NCBI GenBank assembly: GCA_039801465.1
Contig: JBDRUT010000017.1
Span: forward strand, 1 to 38,394
Origin: JAOABV01 sp039801465
GTDB taxonomy: Bacteria > Hydrothermota > Tepidihabitantia > Tepidihabitantales > CAIPLT01
Direction of reading: 5' to 3'
DNA: 38,394 nucleotides
Shown here: positions 8,184 to 15,666 of the stretch, one piece after another
Numbering within the stretch: position 1 is the first letter of the stretch
Layout of the letters: each line of letters starts with the position of its first letter
Program-made: the position numbers and the translations under genes
The notes under the pieces: model-generated
What the model was told of the DNA's origin: nothing
The model's input: only the letters and a program-made list of their open reading frames with translations
The model's database searches: none

Positions 8184-8920
8184 TTTTTATCCTAACCTTA
8201 ACTATTTTATTTAATGTAGCCAATGTTCAAGAACTGGTATTGGGCTATTGGGTATGTGATATTATTAAACAAGAGATGAATGTCGATTTGGTAATGTTAC
8301 CAACATCAGTTATTTATGATAGTCTCTCTTTAAAAAATGATAGCCTAATAATGACTTCAGTTAATTATTTAGAACTTTTTTATTTAGTTTCAAAAAATAT
8401 ATCAAAAGAAAATCTGATGCCATTTTCTGGATTTGAGTTAAATTATAAAGGTATCGACAATAAATTTAATTTTAATTGCGATGTTTTTAATAAAAAAGAA
8501 AAAGCCAGTTTAATTACAATCAAATCACTTAATGGATTGAGCGAGTTATCTAAAGAAACTAAAATATTAAATAAAAACATCGCTGAGATAATTAGTACGC
8601 ATCTGCAGACGAAAAAAACTATGCCATTGCCACAAACAGGACGCTATTTGCCTTTCGACACACCTCCTTCTACAATTAGTACTGCTCAACAACCAATAAA
8701 TCAAATTAGTTCTACAAGTCAGAGGTCAAAAATAAATATTAATACCGCAACTAAAGAAGAATTAATCTCTTTGCCGGGTATTGGACCGAAAATTGCTCAG
8801 CAAATAATTGATTATCGTAAGCAAAATGGATCATTCCGTTCCATAAGAGAAATAATGAATGTCAAAGGTATTGGACCGAAGAAATACAAAACAATTAAAG
8901 ACTTAATCACTGTCCAGTAA
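8180..8920 (+). CDS. ComEA-like helix-hairpin-helix protein with an unusual N-terminal domain
   Basis: The last ~60 residues (about 185-246) are a double helix-hairpin-helix of ComEA type: ININTATKEELISLPGIGP, then IIDYRKQNGSFRSIREI and VKGIGPKKYKTIKDLI. ComEA proteins bind DNA outside the inner membrane during uptake. The N-terminus (MIFILTLTILFNVANV) looks like a short signal or anchor. Residues about 20-100 (LGYWVCDIIKQEMNVDLVML...LELFYLV) follow the pattern of the C-terminal domain of 5'-nucleotidases (LGN..aDa...aDialvn...I...dl...lPF). This is my inference by eye and the catalytic domain is absent. A Pro/Thr/Ser/Gln-rich linker (about 145-182) joins the parts. The start overlaps rpoN by 4 nt. 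Confidence 0.8.
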   Translation: MIFILTLTILFNVANVQELVLGYWVCDIIKQEMNVDLVMLPTSVIYDSLSLKNDSLIMTSVNYLELFYLVSKNISKENLMPFSGFELNYKGIDNKFNFNCDVFNKKEKASLITIKSLNGLSELSKETKILNKNIAEIISTHLQTKKTMPLPQTGRYLPFDTPPSTISTAQQPINQISSTSQRSKININTATKEELISLPGIGPKIAQQIIDYRKQNGSFRSIREIMNVKGIGPKKYKTIKDLITVQ

Positions 8921-9544
8921 AAAATCCGGGAAAGAAATTTAATTTAAAGTATTTTATTAGTTAAACCATATCTTATGATTTTGTCTGTCAAAATCAAAAT
9001 AAAATGTCAGTAAATTGGATTTTTAGCATTTAGATAGATACTTTTTATTTTATATGTGTAAATTTAGAATGAGATTAGATTTTAGGAATATATTAATAAT
9101 AGGAAAGCAATAACAACCAGAATGAGAAAGAATCCGAACATTTTTAATGCACCTTTGATTACTAGTTTAAGCAACTTTGTTGGGACATTTTCTAAAGCGT
9201 GTCCGCCGATGGCAACCTTATATCTTAATTCAAAATAAAAATTAAGATAGAACTTAAAATCATCTGTTGTTTTCTTTGATTTTTAACTAATAACTTTTAG
9301 TTTCAGATTTTCGCTTTTGACCTAATTCCTATTATAATTTTGAACGAATCGCCGAGACTTCTCTTTTATATAATAGTAGTTTGAAATTTATTGTTTATCC
9401 TTAGAGTGATAATTCGTTTATTCTTTCATTTTTTGAAAGTAAAATGGCTGAGGTATCTATCTGCTAACAAATTATAAAAAATGATTTTTGTGACTTTAAG
9501 AGATTATTACTTTTGGCTGATAAATAAATATTGCAAAACTTATG
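8921..9544. other. Intergenic region with one startless ORF on the minus strand
   Basis: Apart from the minus-strand frame at 9082-9282 (listed separately) there is no credible gene. A small perfect inverted repeat, CTTTCA-TTTT-TGAAAG, lies at about 9423-9438. The rest is AT-rich and featureless by eye. Confidence 0.5.
9082..9282 (-). pseudogene. Startless frame with C-terminal membrane helix, possible gene remnant
   Basis: On the minus strand a 66-codon frame runs from just after a stop at 9283-9285 to TAA at 9082-9084. Its second half reads GGHALENVPTKLLKLVIKGA, then FGFFLILVVIAFLLLIYS, an amphipathic region followed by a well-formed hydrophobic helix. Codon choice is gene-like. No ATG or usual alternative start lies upstream of the internal Met, so it is probably the tail of a decayed gene or one with an unusual start. 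No family is recognised. Confidence 0.35.
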
Positions 9545-9573
9545 TTGACAGAGAGTTTTGAAATAATTAAACT
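9545..9573 (+). promoter_or_regulatory. Archease promoter, leaderless arrangement
   Basis: TTGACA at 9545-9550, 17-nt spacer, TAAACT at 9568-9573, then 5 nt and ATG 9579. No Shine-Dalgarno sequence. Confidence 0.7.
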
Positions 9574-9578
9574 TATCT

Positions 9579-9992
9579 ATGCGCTATAGATATTTAGACC
9601 ATACTTCTGATTTGGGTATGGAAATTTATGGTAAAGATTTGAACGAATTATTTGCAAATGGACTTTTTGCGATATTTGATAATATCTTGGATTTAGAGAC
9701 AGTAGAAATAAGAGAGACTAAAGAGATAAATATCGCTTCACAATCTTTAGAAGAATTACTCTTTGATTGGTTTCGGGAATTACTTTTTATATTTGCTACA
9801 GAATTTTTTGTTGCCAAAGAAGTAAAAGAGATAAAGATTGAGAATAACCGATTAAGAGCAATTATTGCTGGTGAAAAGTTTGATAGGAATCGACATCGGA
9901 TAAAGATCGAAATTAAAACTCCGACTTACCATATGTTTGATCTTCAAAAGACCGATTTGGGATATAAGGCAACAGTGATCTTTGATGTCTAA
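9579..9992 (+). CDS. Archease (RtcB RNA-ligase cofactor)
   Basis: Small acidic protein that, in characterised systems, promotes guanylylation and turnover of the tRNA ligase RtcB. 137 residues, normal length. The N-terminus YLDHTSDLGMEIYGKDLNEL matches the family Y-x-D-H-T-S/A-D signature, ELLFDWFRELLF is the conserved central helix, and the C-terminus HMFDLQKTDLGYKATVIFDV carries the typical end with conserved acidic metal ligands. It stands alone behind its own promoter; no rtcB is in the window, so the partner must be elsewhere or lost. It converges with the cysteine desulfurase genes. Confidence 0.93.
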   Translation: MRYRYLDHTSDLGMEIYGKDLNELFANGLFAIFDNILDLETVEIRETKEINIASQSLEELLFDWFRELLFIFATEFFVAKEVKEIKIENNRLRAIIAGEKFDRNRHRIKIEIKTPTYHMFDLQKTDLGYKATVIFDV

Positions 9993-10017
9993 ATAAGATT
10001 CAGTAATTCAACACCAG

Positions 10018-10074
10018 AACACGATTTAAGTTAATTGCCGGATTTACCAATAAAAACTTAATTTAGTTCGTGTT
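10018..10074. terminator. Inverted repeat between convergent genes, possible bidirectional terminator
   Basis: AACACG (10018-10023) and TTAAGTT (10026-10032) can pair with AACTTAA (10055-10061) and CGTGTT (10069-10074), giving an interrupted stem of 13 bp around a 22-nt loop. It sits between archease (+) and the desulfurase (-), where a two-way terminator is expected. There is no strong U tract, so the role is tentative. Confidence 0.35.
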
Positions 10075-10108
10075 GTTCTTAAGAGTTATAATTTCTGTGG
10101 TGAAGTCT

Positions 10109-11281
10109 TTATTTCTTTTTCCAAAGCGGCGAGATTGCCCTTAATCGCTCAACAATTTTTACTAAGGTTTCAATAGTATAATCAATATCTTCTTTAGTTG
10201 TATTCTTATCCAAACTAAATCGTATTGGTGAGTTGATATATTTATCTTCAACGCAAATTGCTTTTAAGACATGGGATGGTTCAGATCTACCTGAGGAACA
10301 CGCTGAACCTGCCGAAACCGCAATGCCTTCTAAATCCAGATTCATTAATAAGGCTTCTCCTTCGACATAAGCAATAGATACATTTAGAGTATTACAAAGC
10401 CTTTGTTGTGGATGACCATTAATTCTAATTTCAGGTATACGAGTTCGGATACTTAACTCTAAGAAATTCCTTAAGAGCTCAATTTTCTTTGGTAGGTTTT
10501 GTTCTAATCCTTTACGCGCTAAGACTGCGGCTTTACCAAATCCAACAATTGCGGGCAAATTTTCTGTTCCGGCTCTTAAAGATTTTTCCTGGGAACCGCC
10601 AATAATTATACCTTCAATTGGTGTGCCTTGTTTAAGATATAAAGCACCAACTCCTTTTGGTCCATGAATTTTATGACCGGAAATGGTCATGGCATCAACT
10701 CCTAATGCTTTAACATCTAAAGGCACTTTGCCCGCAGAAGCCACTGCATCCGTATGAAAATAGATGCCATTTTTATGAGCAATCTCACATAATTTTTTTA
10801 TCGGCTGAATTGTACCGATTTCATTATTGCTATGCATTATAGAGATTAAAACTGTCTGCTTAGTAATCGCATCTTCTAATTGGACTGGGTCAACCATACC
10901 AAAATGGTCAACCGGTAACTTAGTGCAAATTCCCATTTGCCACTTTTCAATTAAATGTAGCGAGTTTAATACAGAACTATGTTCTATACTGGAAATAATA
11001 ATATGATTGCCTTTGCCCATTAATGCATGAGTAATACCGCGGATTGCTAAGTTATTAGCTTCAGTGCCACTCGCAGTAAAGATAATTTCTTCAGGCTGGG
11101 CATTGATTAATTGAGCAACTTCACTTCGGGCTTGTTCAATTGCTTCACGAGTTTTTCGTCCCCAAGAATGTGGACTTGAAGGGTTGGCATAATACTCTGA
11201 ATAATAAGGAAGCATTGCTTCTAGAACTTCCGGATCAACTGGCGTTGATGAATTGTTATCTAAATATATTCGTCGTTTCAT
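10109..11281 (-). CDS. Cysteine desulfurase (NifS/IscS family), copy 1
   Basis: PLP enzyme that removes sulfur from cysteine for Fe-S clusters or thiolated cofactors. 390 residues. Visible motifs: YLDNNSSTPVDPEVLEAM at the start, the PLP pocket SGTEANNLAIRG, the Schiff-base lysine in SGHKIHGPKG and the catalytic cysteine in SAGSACSSGRSEPSHVL. It follows a paralogue (copy 2) in the same orientation, with about 127 nt between them that include a decayed copy of a desulfurase 3' end. No iscU, nifU, sufB or mnmA is adjacent, so whether it serves Fe-S assembly or tRNA thiolation is open. No clear Shine-Dalgarno; probably cotranscribed with lspA. Confidence 0.95.
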   Translation of the reverse strand: MKRRIYLDNNSSTPVDPEVLEAMLPYYSEYYANPSSPHSWGRKTREAIEQARSEVAQLINAQPEEIIFTASGTEANNLAIRGITHALMGKGNHIIISSIEHSSVLNSLHLIEKWQMGICTKLPVDHFGMVDPVQLEDAITKQTVLISIMHSNNEIGTIQPIKKLCEIAHKNGIYFHTDAVASAGKVPLDVKALGVDAMTISGHKIHGPKGVGALYLKQGTPIEGIIIGGSQEKSLRAGTENLPAIVGFGKAAVLARKGLEQNLPKKIELLRNFLELSIRTRIPEIRINGHPQQRLCNTLNVSIAYVEGEALLMNLDLEGIAVSAGSACSSGRSEPSHVLKAICVEDKYINSPIRFSLDKNTTKEDIDYTIETLVKIVERLRAISPLWKKK

Positions 11282-11294
11282 TGGCTTAATACTC

Positions 11295-11392
11295 TAACTA
11301 ATTTTACAATATTATAAATTGTGTCCTATATTTACTCAGATTTGACCGAATCTGGAAGTTGAGATATTTGTTTTCAACATTCATTGCCTTCA
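11295..11392 (-). pseudogene. Decayed 3' fragment of a cysteine desulfurase between the two intact copies
   Basis: This segment aligns with 11417-11533, the 3' coding end of copy 2, with a ~19-nt internal deletion and scattered changes. Read on the minus strand it still gives MNVENKYLNFQIR and LSKY, against MNVESKYLNSQIRFGLSKY in copy 2, and then shifts frame. It resembles copy 2 more than copy 1. It is a scar of tandem duplication or unequal crossing over. Confidence 0.8.
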
Positions 11393-11408
11393 TTTGGTGT
11401 TTCATCGG

Positions 11409-12542
11409 CTATGTTTTAACTAATTTTACGATAGTATCAATTGTATAGTCAATTTCTGCTTTAGTAGTATATTTACTCAAACCAAACCGAATCTGGGAAT
11501 TGAGATATTTGCTTTCAACATTCATTGCCTTCAAAACATGGGATGTTAAACTCTTAGTTGTTTCACAAGCAGCGCCTGATGATAATTTAATGCCGGCTTT
11601 ATCTAAGGCATCAATTAGTTCCTTATTATTGATATTAGCAAAAGCGATATTAGAAGTGCTACATATCCGTTTAGTGGGATGACCATTAATTTTTATTTCT
11701 GGAATTAGTTCTTTTATTCTTTGTTCTAAATAGTCGCGTAAATTAGCAATTTTGTGCGGTGTATCATTGTCAAACTCTTGTTGGGCGATAATGGTAGCTT
11801 TACCTAAACCGACAATACCGGGCACATTTTCTGTGCCGGCTCGCATATTGCGTTCTTGTTCTCCACCATAGATGATTTTTTCAATTGTAGTTCCTTCTTT
11901 GATATATAAGACGCCGATGCCTTTGGGACCGTGAAATTTATGGCCGGAAATAGTCATTAAATCAACACCTAATGCTATAACATCTAAAGGCACTTTGCCC
12001 GTAGAGGCAACTGCATCCGTATGAAAATAGACACCATGTTTATGGGCGATTTCGCATAGTTCTTTTATCGGCTGAATTGTACCGATTTCATTATTACTAT
12101 GCATTACTGATACTAAAATAGTATTTTCATTAATCTGATGTTCTAATTCATCAGGGTCAACTAGACCGTATTGGTCAACACTTAAATAAGTTGCTTCAAC
12201 ATATCGCATCTTTTCTAAATATTGCACAGGCGAAAGCACTGATTTGTGTTCAATGCTTGAGACGATGATATGATTACCTTTAGAAATCAAACTACGAAAA
12301 ATACCTTTAATTGCCCAATTATTAGATTCAGTACCACCTGAAGTAAAATAGATTTCTTCGGGCTTTGCATTAATAAAATTAGCAACTTCTTCGCGGGCTT
12401 GTTCAATCGCTTCTCGAGCTTCCCTGCCAAAAGAATGTAGATTAGATGGGTTACCATAATACTCTCGTAAATAAGGCAGCATTGCTTGTAGAACTTCTGG
12501 GTCAACTTTTGTCGTTGCGTTATTGTTTAAATATACTTCCAT
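11409..12542 (-). CDS. Cysteine desulfurase (NifS/IscS family), copy 2
   Basis: 377 residues, clearly paralogous to the next gene downstream. It has the PLP pocket SGGTESNNWAIKG, lysine in SGHKFHGPKG and a Cys in SSGAACETTKSLTSHVL. That loop differs from copy 1 (GSACSSGRSEPSHVL): the CSSG core is replaced by CETT, so partner choice or activity may differ. The N-terminal motif reads YLNNNATTKVDPEV, with Asn where copy 1 and the family have Asp (YLDNN). It lies 34 nt after lspA and before copy 1, so lspA and both desulfurases look like one transcript. The Cys and Lys are retained, so I call it functional. Confidence 0.93.
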   Translation of the reverse strand: MEVYLNNNATTKVDPEVLQAMLPYLREYYGNPSNLHSFGREAREAIEQAREEVANFINAKPEEIYFTSGGTESNNWAIKGIFRSLISKGNHIIVSSIEHKSVLSPVQYLEKMRYVEATYLSVDQYGLVDPDELEHQINENTILVSVMHSNNEIGTIQPIKELCEIAHKHGVYFHTDAVASTGKVPLDVIALGVDLMTISGHKFHGPKGIGVLYIKEGTTIEKIIYGGEQERNMRAGTENVPGIVGLGKATIIAQQEFDNDTPHKIANLRDYLEQRIKELIPEIKINGHPTKRICSTSNIAFANINNKELIDALDKAGIKLSSGAACETTKSLTSHVLKAMNVESKYLNSQIRFGLSKYTTKAEIDYTIDTIVKLVKT

Positions 12543-12576
12543 ACGAACTCAGAAATTATTCACAGATTATATCCAT

Positions 12577-13116
12577 TTATGTATTGGTCTCTGATTGACT
12601 TTTATCACATATTGAGATCGGTGAGCATTGTTGTCTGGAGCGAAAAACTTCTTTGGCGATTATCATTATGAGGCCAATCACTAAGGCTGAATCGGCAATA
12701 TTAAAAGTGGGCCAGCGTAAATGTTTAATGCCGATATCAATAAAATCAATTACATAACCAAGTCGAATTCGGTCTAAAAGATTGCCCAGCGCGCCACCTA
12801 AAATTAATCCATAAGCAACAGAAAAAAAAACTGTCTTATTTTTTATGGCAAAATAGATCACAATAAAAACAACCGCAAAAGGAAGAATATAATAGACAAG
12901 ATGATTTCTAAAGGGAATACCAAAAATAATCCCAAGATTGTGGGTTAGAACCAAACGACCGAAATCACCTATTACTTTGACGGGAATGTGCATTGTTAAG
13001 TAAGCCGACGCGAAAATCTTTGTTATTTGGTCAAAGAAAAAAACCACGATAGTTGTTATTATTAGAACAATATGTGGCGAAAGCACAAGGCCTTTAGTTT
13101 TCTTTTGAGACGACAT
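12577..13116 (-). CDS. lspA: Prolipoprotein signal peptidase (signal peptidase II)
   Basis: Inner-membrane aspartyl protease that cleaves signal peptides from diacylglyceryl-modified prolipoproteins. 179 residues with four hydrophobic segments. Both conserved catalytic regions are present: GGALGNLLDRIRLGYVIDFID and WPTFNIADSALVIG, with Asp in NLLDR and in NIADS. The first helix is followed by DQITKIFASAYL, matching the family DQ-xTK motif. The polar C-terminal tail (about 160-179) is longer than usual. It is first in the transcript with the two desulfurases. Its ATG lies 5 nt after a consensus -10 box. Confidence 0.96.
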   Translation of the reverse strand: MSSQKKTKGLVLSPHIVLIITTIVVFFFDQITKIFASAYLTMHIPVKVIGDFGRLVLTHNLGIIFGIPFRNHLVYYILPFAVVFIVIYFAIKNKTVFFSVAYGLILGGALGNLLDRIRLGYVIDFIDIGIKHLRWPTFNIADSALVIGLIMIIAKEVFRSRQQCSPISICDKSQSETNT

Positions 13117-13121
13117 AAATT

Positions 13122-13150
13122 ATTATAGTTTGATATAATTTAAGTGTCAA
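13122..13150 (-). promoter_or_regulatory. lspA promoter, consensus, leaderless arrangement
   Basis: On the minus strand TTGACA (13150-13145), a 17-nt spacer and TATAAT (13127-13122), then 5 nt and the ATG at 13116. Both boxes are perfect consensus, and transcription should start at the start codon itself. Confidence 0.8.
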
Positions 13151-13452
13151 CAATTAGATAAGCACATTTTGATATATTATGATAAATTCGTAACCTTTGT
13201 TGTATTTTCAACTATATTTGATATTCAGTAACGCTAAATCGAAAATAAAATAGAAAACAAATATTACAAATTTGTGTAGTTTATAATAAAGAACTAATGT
13301 ATTAATGTTCAGAAAACTATTTATTCTTTAACCGAAAACTTCTTCAATCTTATTGACAAAAATTCACACTGGATGTTTCATTACAACATTAAGCCAATGA
13401 AGGCTTTAGATTTTCTCATCTTGTGTCTAATTGAACTCAAATTTGGTCAGGG
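13151..13452. other. Intergenic region between divergent lspA and adk promoters
   Basis: About 300 nt of AT-rich DNA without a credible ORF. I see no further structure beyond the flanking promoters. Confidence 0.5.
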
Positions 13453-13480
13453 TTGACTTTTGTCAATAATCTAGTAAAAT
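13453..13480 (+). promoter_or_regulatory. adk promoter, leaderless arrangement
   Basis: TTGACT at 13453-13458, a 16-nt spacer, TAAAAT at 13475-13480, then 7 nt and ATG 13488. No Shine-Dalgarno sequence. Confidence 0.7.
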
Positions 13481-13487
13481 AAAACTT

Positions 13488-14135
13488 ATGAAAATTATTT
13501 TATCAGGACCACCAGGCAGTGGTAAAGGCACACAAGCGGAAATGTTAGCAAAAGAGTTTGACTATGCGCATTTTTCTACCGGAGATATTTTTCGAGACCA
13601 CATTGCTCGAAAAACTGTTATTGGAGTTAATGCGATTCAATATATTAGTAAAGGTCTACTTGTGCCGGATGAGATTGTATTAGAATTGACAAAAGATTTT
13701 ATCAAATCCAATCAGAAAAAAGGTATTGTCTTTGATGGCTTTCCGCGCACGATTGGTCAGGCAAAAGGTTTGGATAGGATTTTAAGCGAAATCAATGATA
13801 AAATCGATTTGATAATATTTATTGAATTGCCGGAATCGGAAATTATTAGCCGGCTTACTGCACGACGCACCTGTCGGAAATGCAATGCAATCTATAATCT
13901 TGACTTCAAACCCCCAAAAACACCGGGCATCTGTGATATTTGTGGCGGTGAATTGTATCAACGGCCAGATGATACCGAAAAAATAATTAAAGAACGTTTA
14001 GTAGTATATCAAAATCAGACTGCAGAACTTAAAAACTATTACAAAAAAAATTATACTATTTATGAGATCGACGGCAATTTAGGTAAAGATAAAGTATATC
14101 AAGAGATTATTAAACTGATTAGACAAAATCAATGA
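13488..14135 (+). CDS. adk: Adenylate kinase, zinc-binding LID type
   Basis: Interconverts AMP, ATP and ADP in the cytoplasm. 215 residues, the long bacterial form. P-loop GPPGSGKGTQ (about 7-16), AMP-binding HFSTGDIFRDHI, DGFPRTIGQA, and LID arginine in LTARRTC. The LID carries a four-cysteine zinc site: C-R-K-C (about 126-129) and C-D-I-C (about 146-149). It is first in the adk-map-infA-rpmJ cluster, with map 46 nt downstream. This is the usual order in bacterial spc/alpha ribosomal-protein operons, but secY and the other ribosomal genes are not upstream here. Confidence 0.97.
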   Translation: MKIILSGPPGSGKGTQAEMLAKEFDYAHFSTGDIFRDHIARKTVIGVNAIQYISKGLLVPDEIVLELTKDFIKSNQKKGIVFDGFPRTIGQAKGLDRILSEINDKIDLIIFIELPESEIISRLTARRTCRKCNAIYNLDFKPPKTPGICDICGGELYQRPDDTEKIIKERLVVYQNQTAELKNYYKKNYTIYEIDGNLGKDKVYQEIIKLIRQNQ

Positions 14136-14181
14136 ACCATAGCCCTCGCAAGTATTAGGAGATTTAGATTCCACGAAAATA

Positions 14182-14973
14182 ATGGGCATCTATATCAAAT
14201 CTCAAAAAGAGATTGAAAAAATAAGAGTTGCCGGTAAAATTGTCGCACAGACAATTGATTACATTAATCATCATCTAAAACCAGAAATGACATTAGTAGA
14301 AATCGAGAAACTTTGTGATGATTTTATTCGTAAACAAAATGCGATTCCCGCCTTTAAGGGCTATCGAGGATTTCCTGCATCAGTTTGTATAAGCCTTAAT
14401 GAAGAAGTTGTCCATGGCATTCCAGATAATCGGAAAGTAAAATTAGGAGATCTGGTTAAGATTGATATCGGCGTCTATAAAGATGGTTATTATGCGGATG
14501 CGGCGACAACTATTCCAGTTGGCAAAATCCGACCCGAAGTTCAAAAATTGATATGCGTTACGGAACAGGCTTTATATTTGGGTATCAAGCAAGCATATGC
14601 CGGTAATCGCATTGGCGATATCTCATTCGCAATTCAAAAATTTGTTGAATCTAATGGTTTTTCTGTAGTGCGTGAACTTTCAGGACACGGTGTTGGCATT
14701 GAGTTGCATGAAGAGCCGATGATTCCTAATTATGGTATCGCTGGAAAAGGTATTGAGCTAAAACCAGGAATGACATTAGCAATTGAACCTATGGTAAATA
14801 TGGGAACTTATGAAGTTATAACGCTTAAAAATAATTGGACGGTTGTTACTAAAGATGGTTTACCTTCAGCTCATTTTGAACATACTATTTTAATTACGGA
14901 AACCGCGCCGGAAATCCTGACTGCTGAAAATTCCCGATTGACTAAAAGTACTTCTTGTTGTATAACTAATTAG
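14182..14973 (+). CDS. map: Methionine aminopeptidase, type I
   Basis: Removes the initiator Met from nascent proteins. 263 residues, lacking an N-terminal zinc-finger extension. Metal ligands and motifs are visible: NEEVVHGIPDNR with the catalytic His, KIDIGVYKDGYYADAATT with two Asp ligands, ELSGHGVGIELHEEP with the His, LAIEPMV with a Glu and HFEHTILIT with the last Glu. The C-terminal ~20 residues (after ITETAPEILT) are an extra tail ending CCITN. There is no close Shine-Dalgarno; an AGGAG lies about 20 nt upstream, too far to be normal. It probably depends on the adk transcript. Its 3' end is duplicated to form the infA promoter region. Confidence 0.97.
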   Translation: MGIYIKSQKEIEKIRVAGKIVAQTIDYINHHLKPEMTLVEIEKLCDDFIRKQNAIPAFKGYRGFPASVCISLNEEVVHGIPDNRKVKLGDLVKIDIGVYKDGYYADAATTIPVGKIRPEVQKLICVTEQALYLGIKQAYAGNRIGDISFAIQKFVESNGFSVVRELSGHGVGIELHEEPMIPNYGIAGKGIELKPGMTLAIEPMVNMGTYEVITLKNNWTVVTKDGLPSAHFEHTILITETAPEILTAENSRLTKSTSCCITN

Positions 14974-15005
14974 TAAAATATATTGTATAACAAATTAGAA
15001 AAATA
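14958..15005 (+). repeat. 23-bp imperfect tandem duplication spanning the map stop and infA promoter
   Basis: Copy 1 (14958-14980) covers the last map codons and its stop; copy 2 (14983-15005) follows at a 25-bp offset. They differ at 2 of 23 positions. Copy 2 supplies the TTGTAT -35 box of the infA promoter. Confidence 0.8.
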
Positions 15006-15011
15006 TAAGAT
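14983..15011 (+). promoter_or_regulatory. infA promoter, leaderless arrangement
   Basis: TTGTAT at 14983-14988, a 17-nt spacer, TAAGAT at 15006-15011, then 5 nt and ATG 15017. It lies wholly in the gap after map, so infA-rpmJ can be transcribed separately from adk-map. Confidence 0.6.
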
Positions 15012-15016
15012 TTAAT

Positions 15017-15235
15017 ATGGCAAAAAAAGATTTAATTCAGTTAGAAGGCACGGTAGTTGAAGCGTTGCCCAATGCGATGTTCCGGGTTGAATTAGATAAT
15101 GGCCATCGGGTATTAGCACATATTTCTGGCAAAATGCGAATGTATCATATCCGAATATTACCCGGTGACCGCGTCACAGTTGAGTTTTCTCCCTATGATT
15201 TAAACCGCGGAAGAATAATCTACCGATTCAAATAA
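15017..15235 (+). CDS. infA: Translation initiation factor IF-1
   Basis: Binds the ribosomal A site during initiation. 72 residues, exactly the usual length, a single OB fold. The sequence is highly conserved: LEGTVVEALPNAMFRVEL, HRVLAHISGKMRMYHIRI, GDRVTVEFSPYDLNRGRI and the end IYRF. It sits between map and rpmJ as in most bacterial operons. Its promoter places the transcript 5' end at or near the ATG. Confidence 0.98.
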   Translation: MAKKDLIQLEGTVVEALPNAMFRVELDNGHRVLAHISGKMRMYHIRILPGDRVTVEFSPYDLNRGRIIYRFK

Positions 15236-15365
15236 TATCTATTTATATCTATATGGCAAAGTAAAATGTCAAATTATATAAAAAACTGATGATACAACTG
15301 GATTTTAGCTAAAATCTATTGATAATTCAAAAATATAAATGTAGTTGTATTGTTAAGGAGATAAA

Positions 15366-15482
15366 ATGAAAGTTAAGCCTTCAGTCAAAAAACGTTGCGC
15401 ACATTGTAAAATTATTAAACGGCATGGCGTGACTCGGGTTATCTGTAAACGAGACCCAACCCATAAACAACGACAGGGATAA
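15366..15482 (+). CDS. rpmJ: Ribosomal protein bL36
   Basis: A 38-residue basic protein, the normal bL36 size: MKVKPSVKKRCAHCKII, then RHGVTRVICKRDP, ending KQRQG. The zinc-ribbon ligands are C-x2-C (CAHC), a Cys in VICKR and a His near the end (THKQ), so this is the C+ form. AAGGAG at 15356-15361 with 4-5 nt spacing to the ATG is a strong Shine-Dalgarno site, unlike most genes here. In other bacteria rpsM, rpsK, rpsD, rpoA and rplQ follow; here there is no gene for the next ~890 nt. Confidence 0.97.
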   Translation: MKVKPSVKKRCAHCKIIKRHGVTRVICKRDPTHKQRQG

Positions 15483-15596
15483 AAAGAGTTAGAGTAATTA
15501 CATTTGTAATTCATTGGGTTTGAGCACATAAAGAGAGAACACTCAAAAAAGTCTTGATTGTTCGGATATTATAGTGACACCACTGATAATTATATT

Positions 15597-15666
15597 GATT
15601 TTTCAATCATTGTAATTGTTTTGCTTAATCACTATAATCAATGAAAGCGACTTTTTCCGAGCTTTC
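15597..15666 (-). repeat. Dispersed repeat, copy A (inverted relative to copy B at 32732)
   Basis: The reverse complement begins GAAAGCTCGGAAAAAGTCGC and continues with similarity for ~70 nt to 32732-32800 (GGAAGCTCGGAAAAGGTCGC). Both include GATTA and ATTACAA blocks and end near AAAATCA. Each copy starts with a small hairpin (GAAAGC/GCTTTC here). Both sit in long gene-free gaps. Confidence 0.7.
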
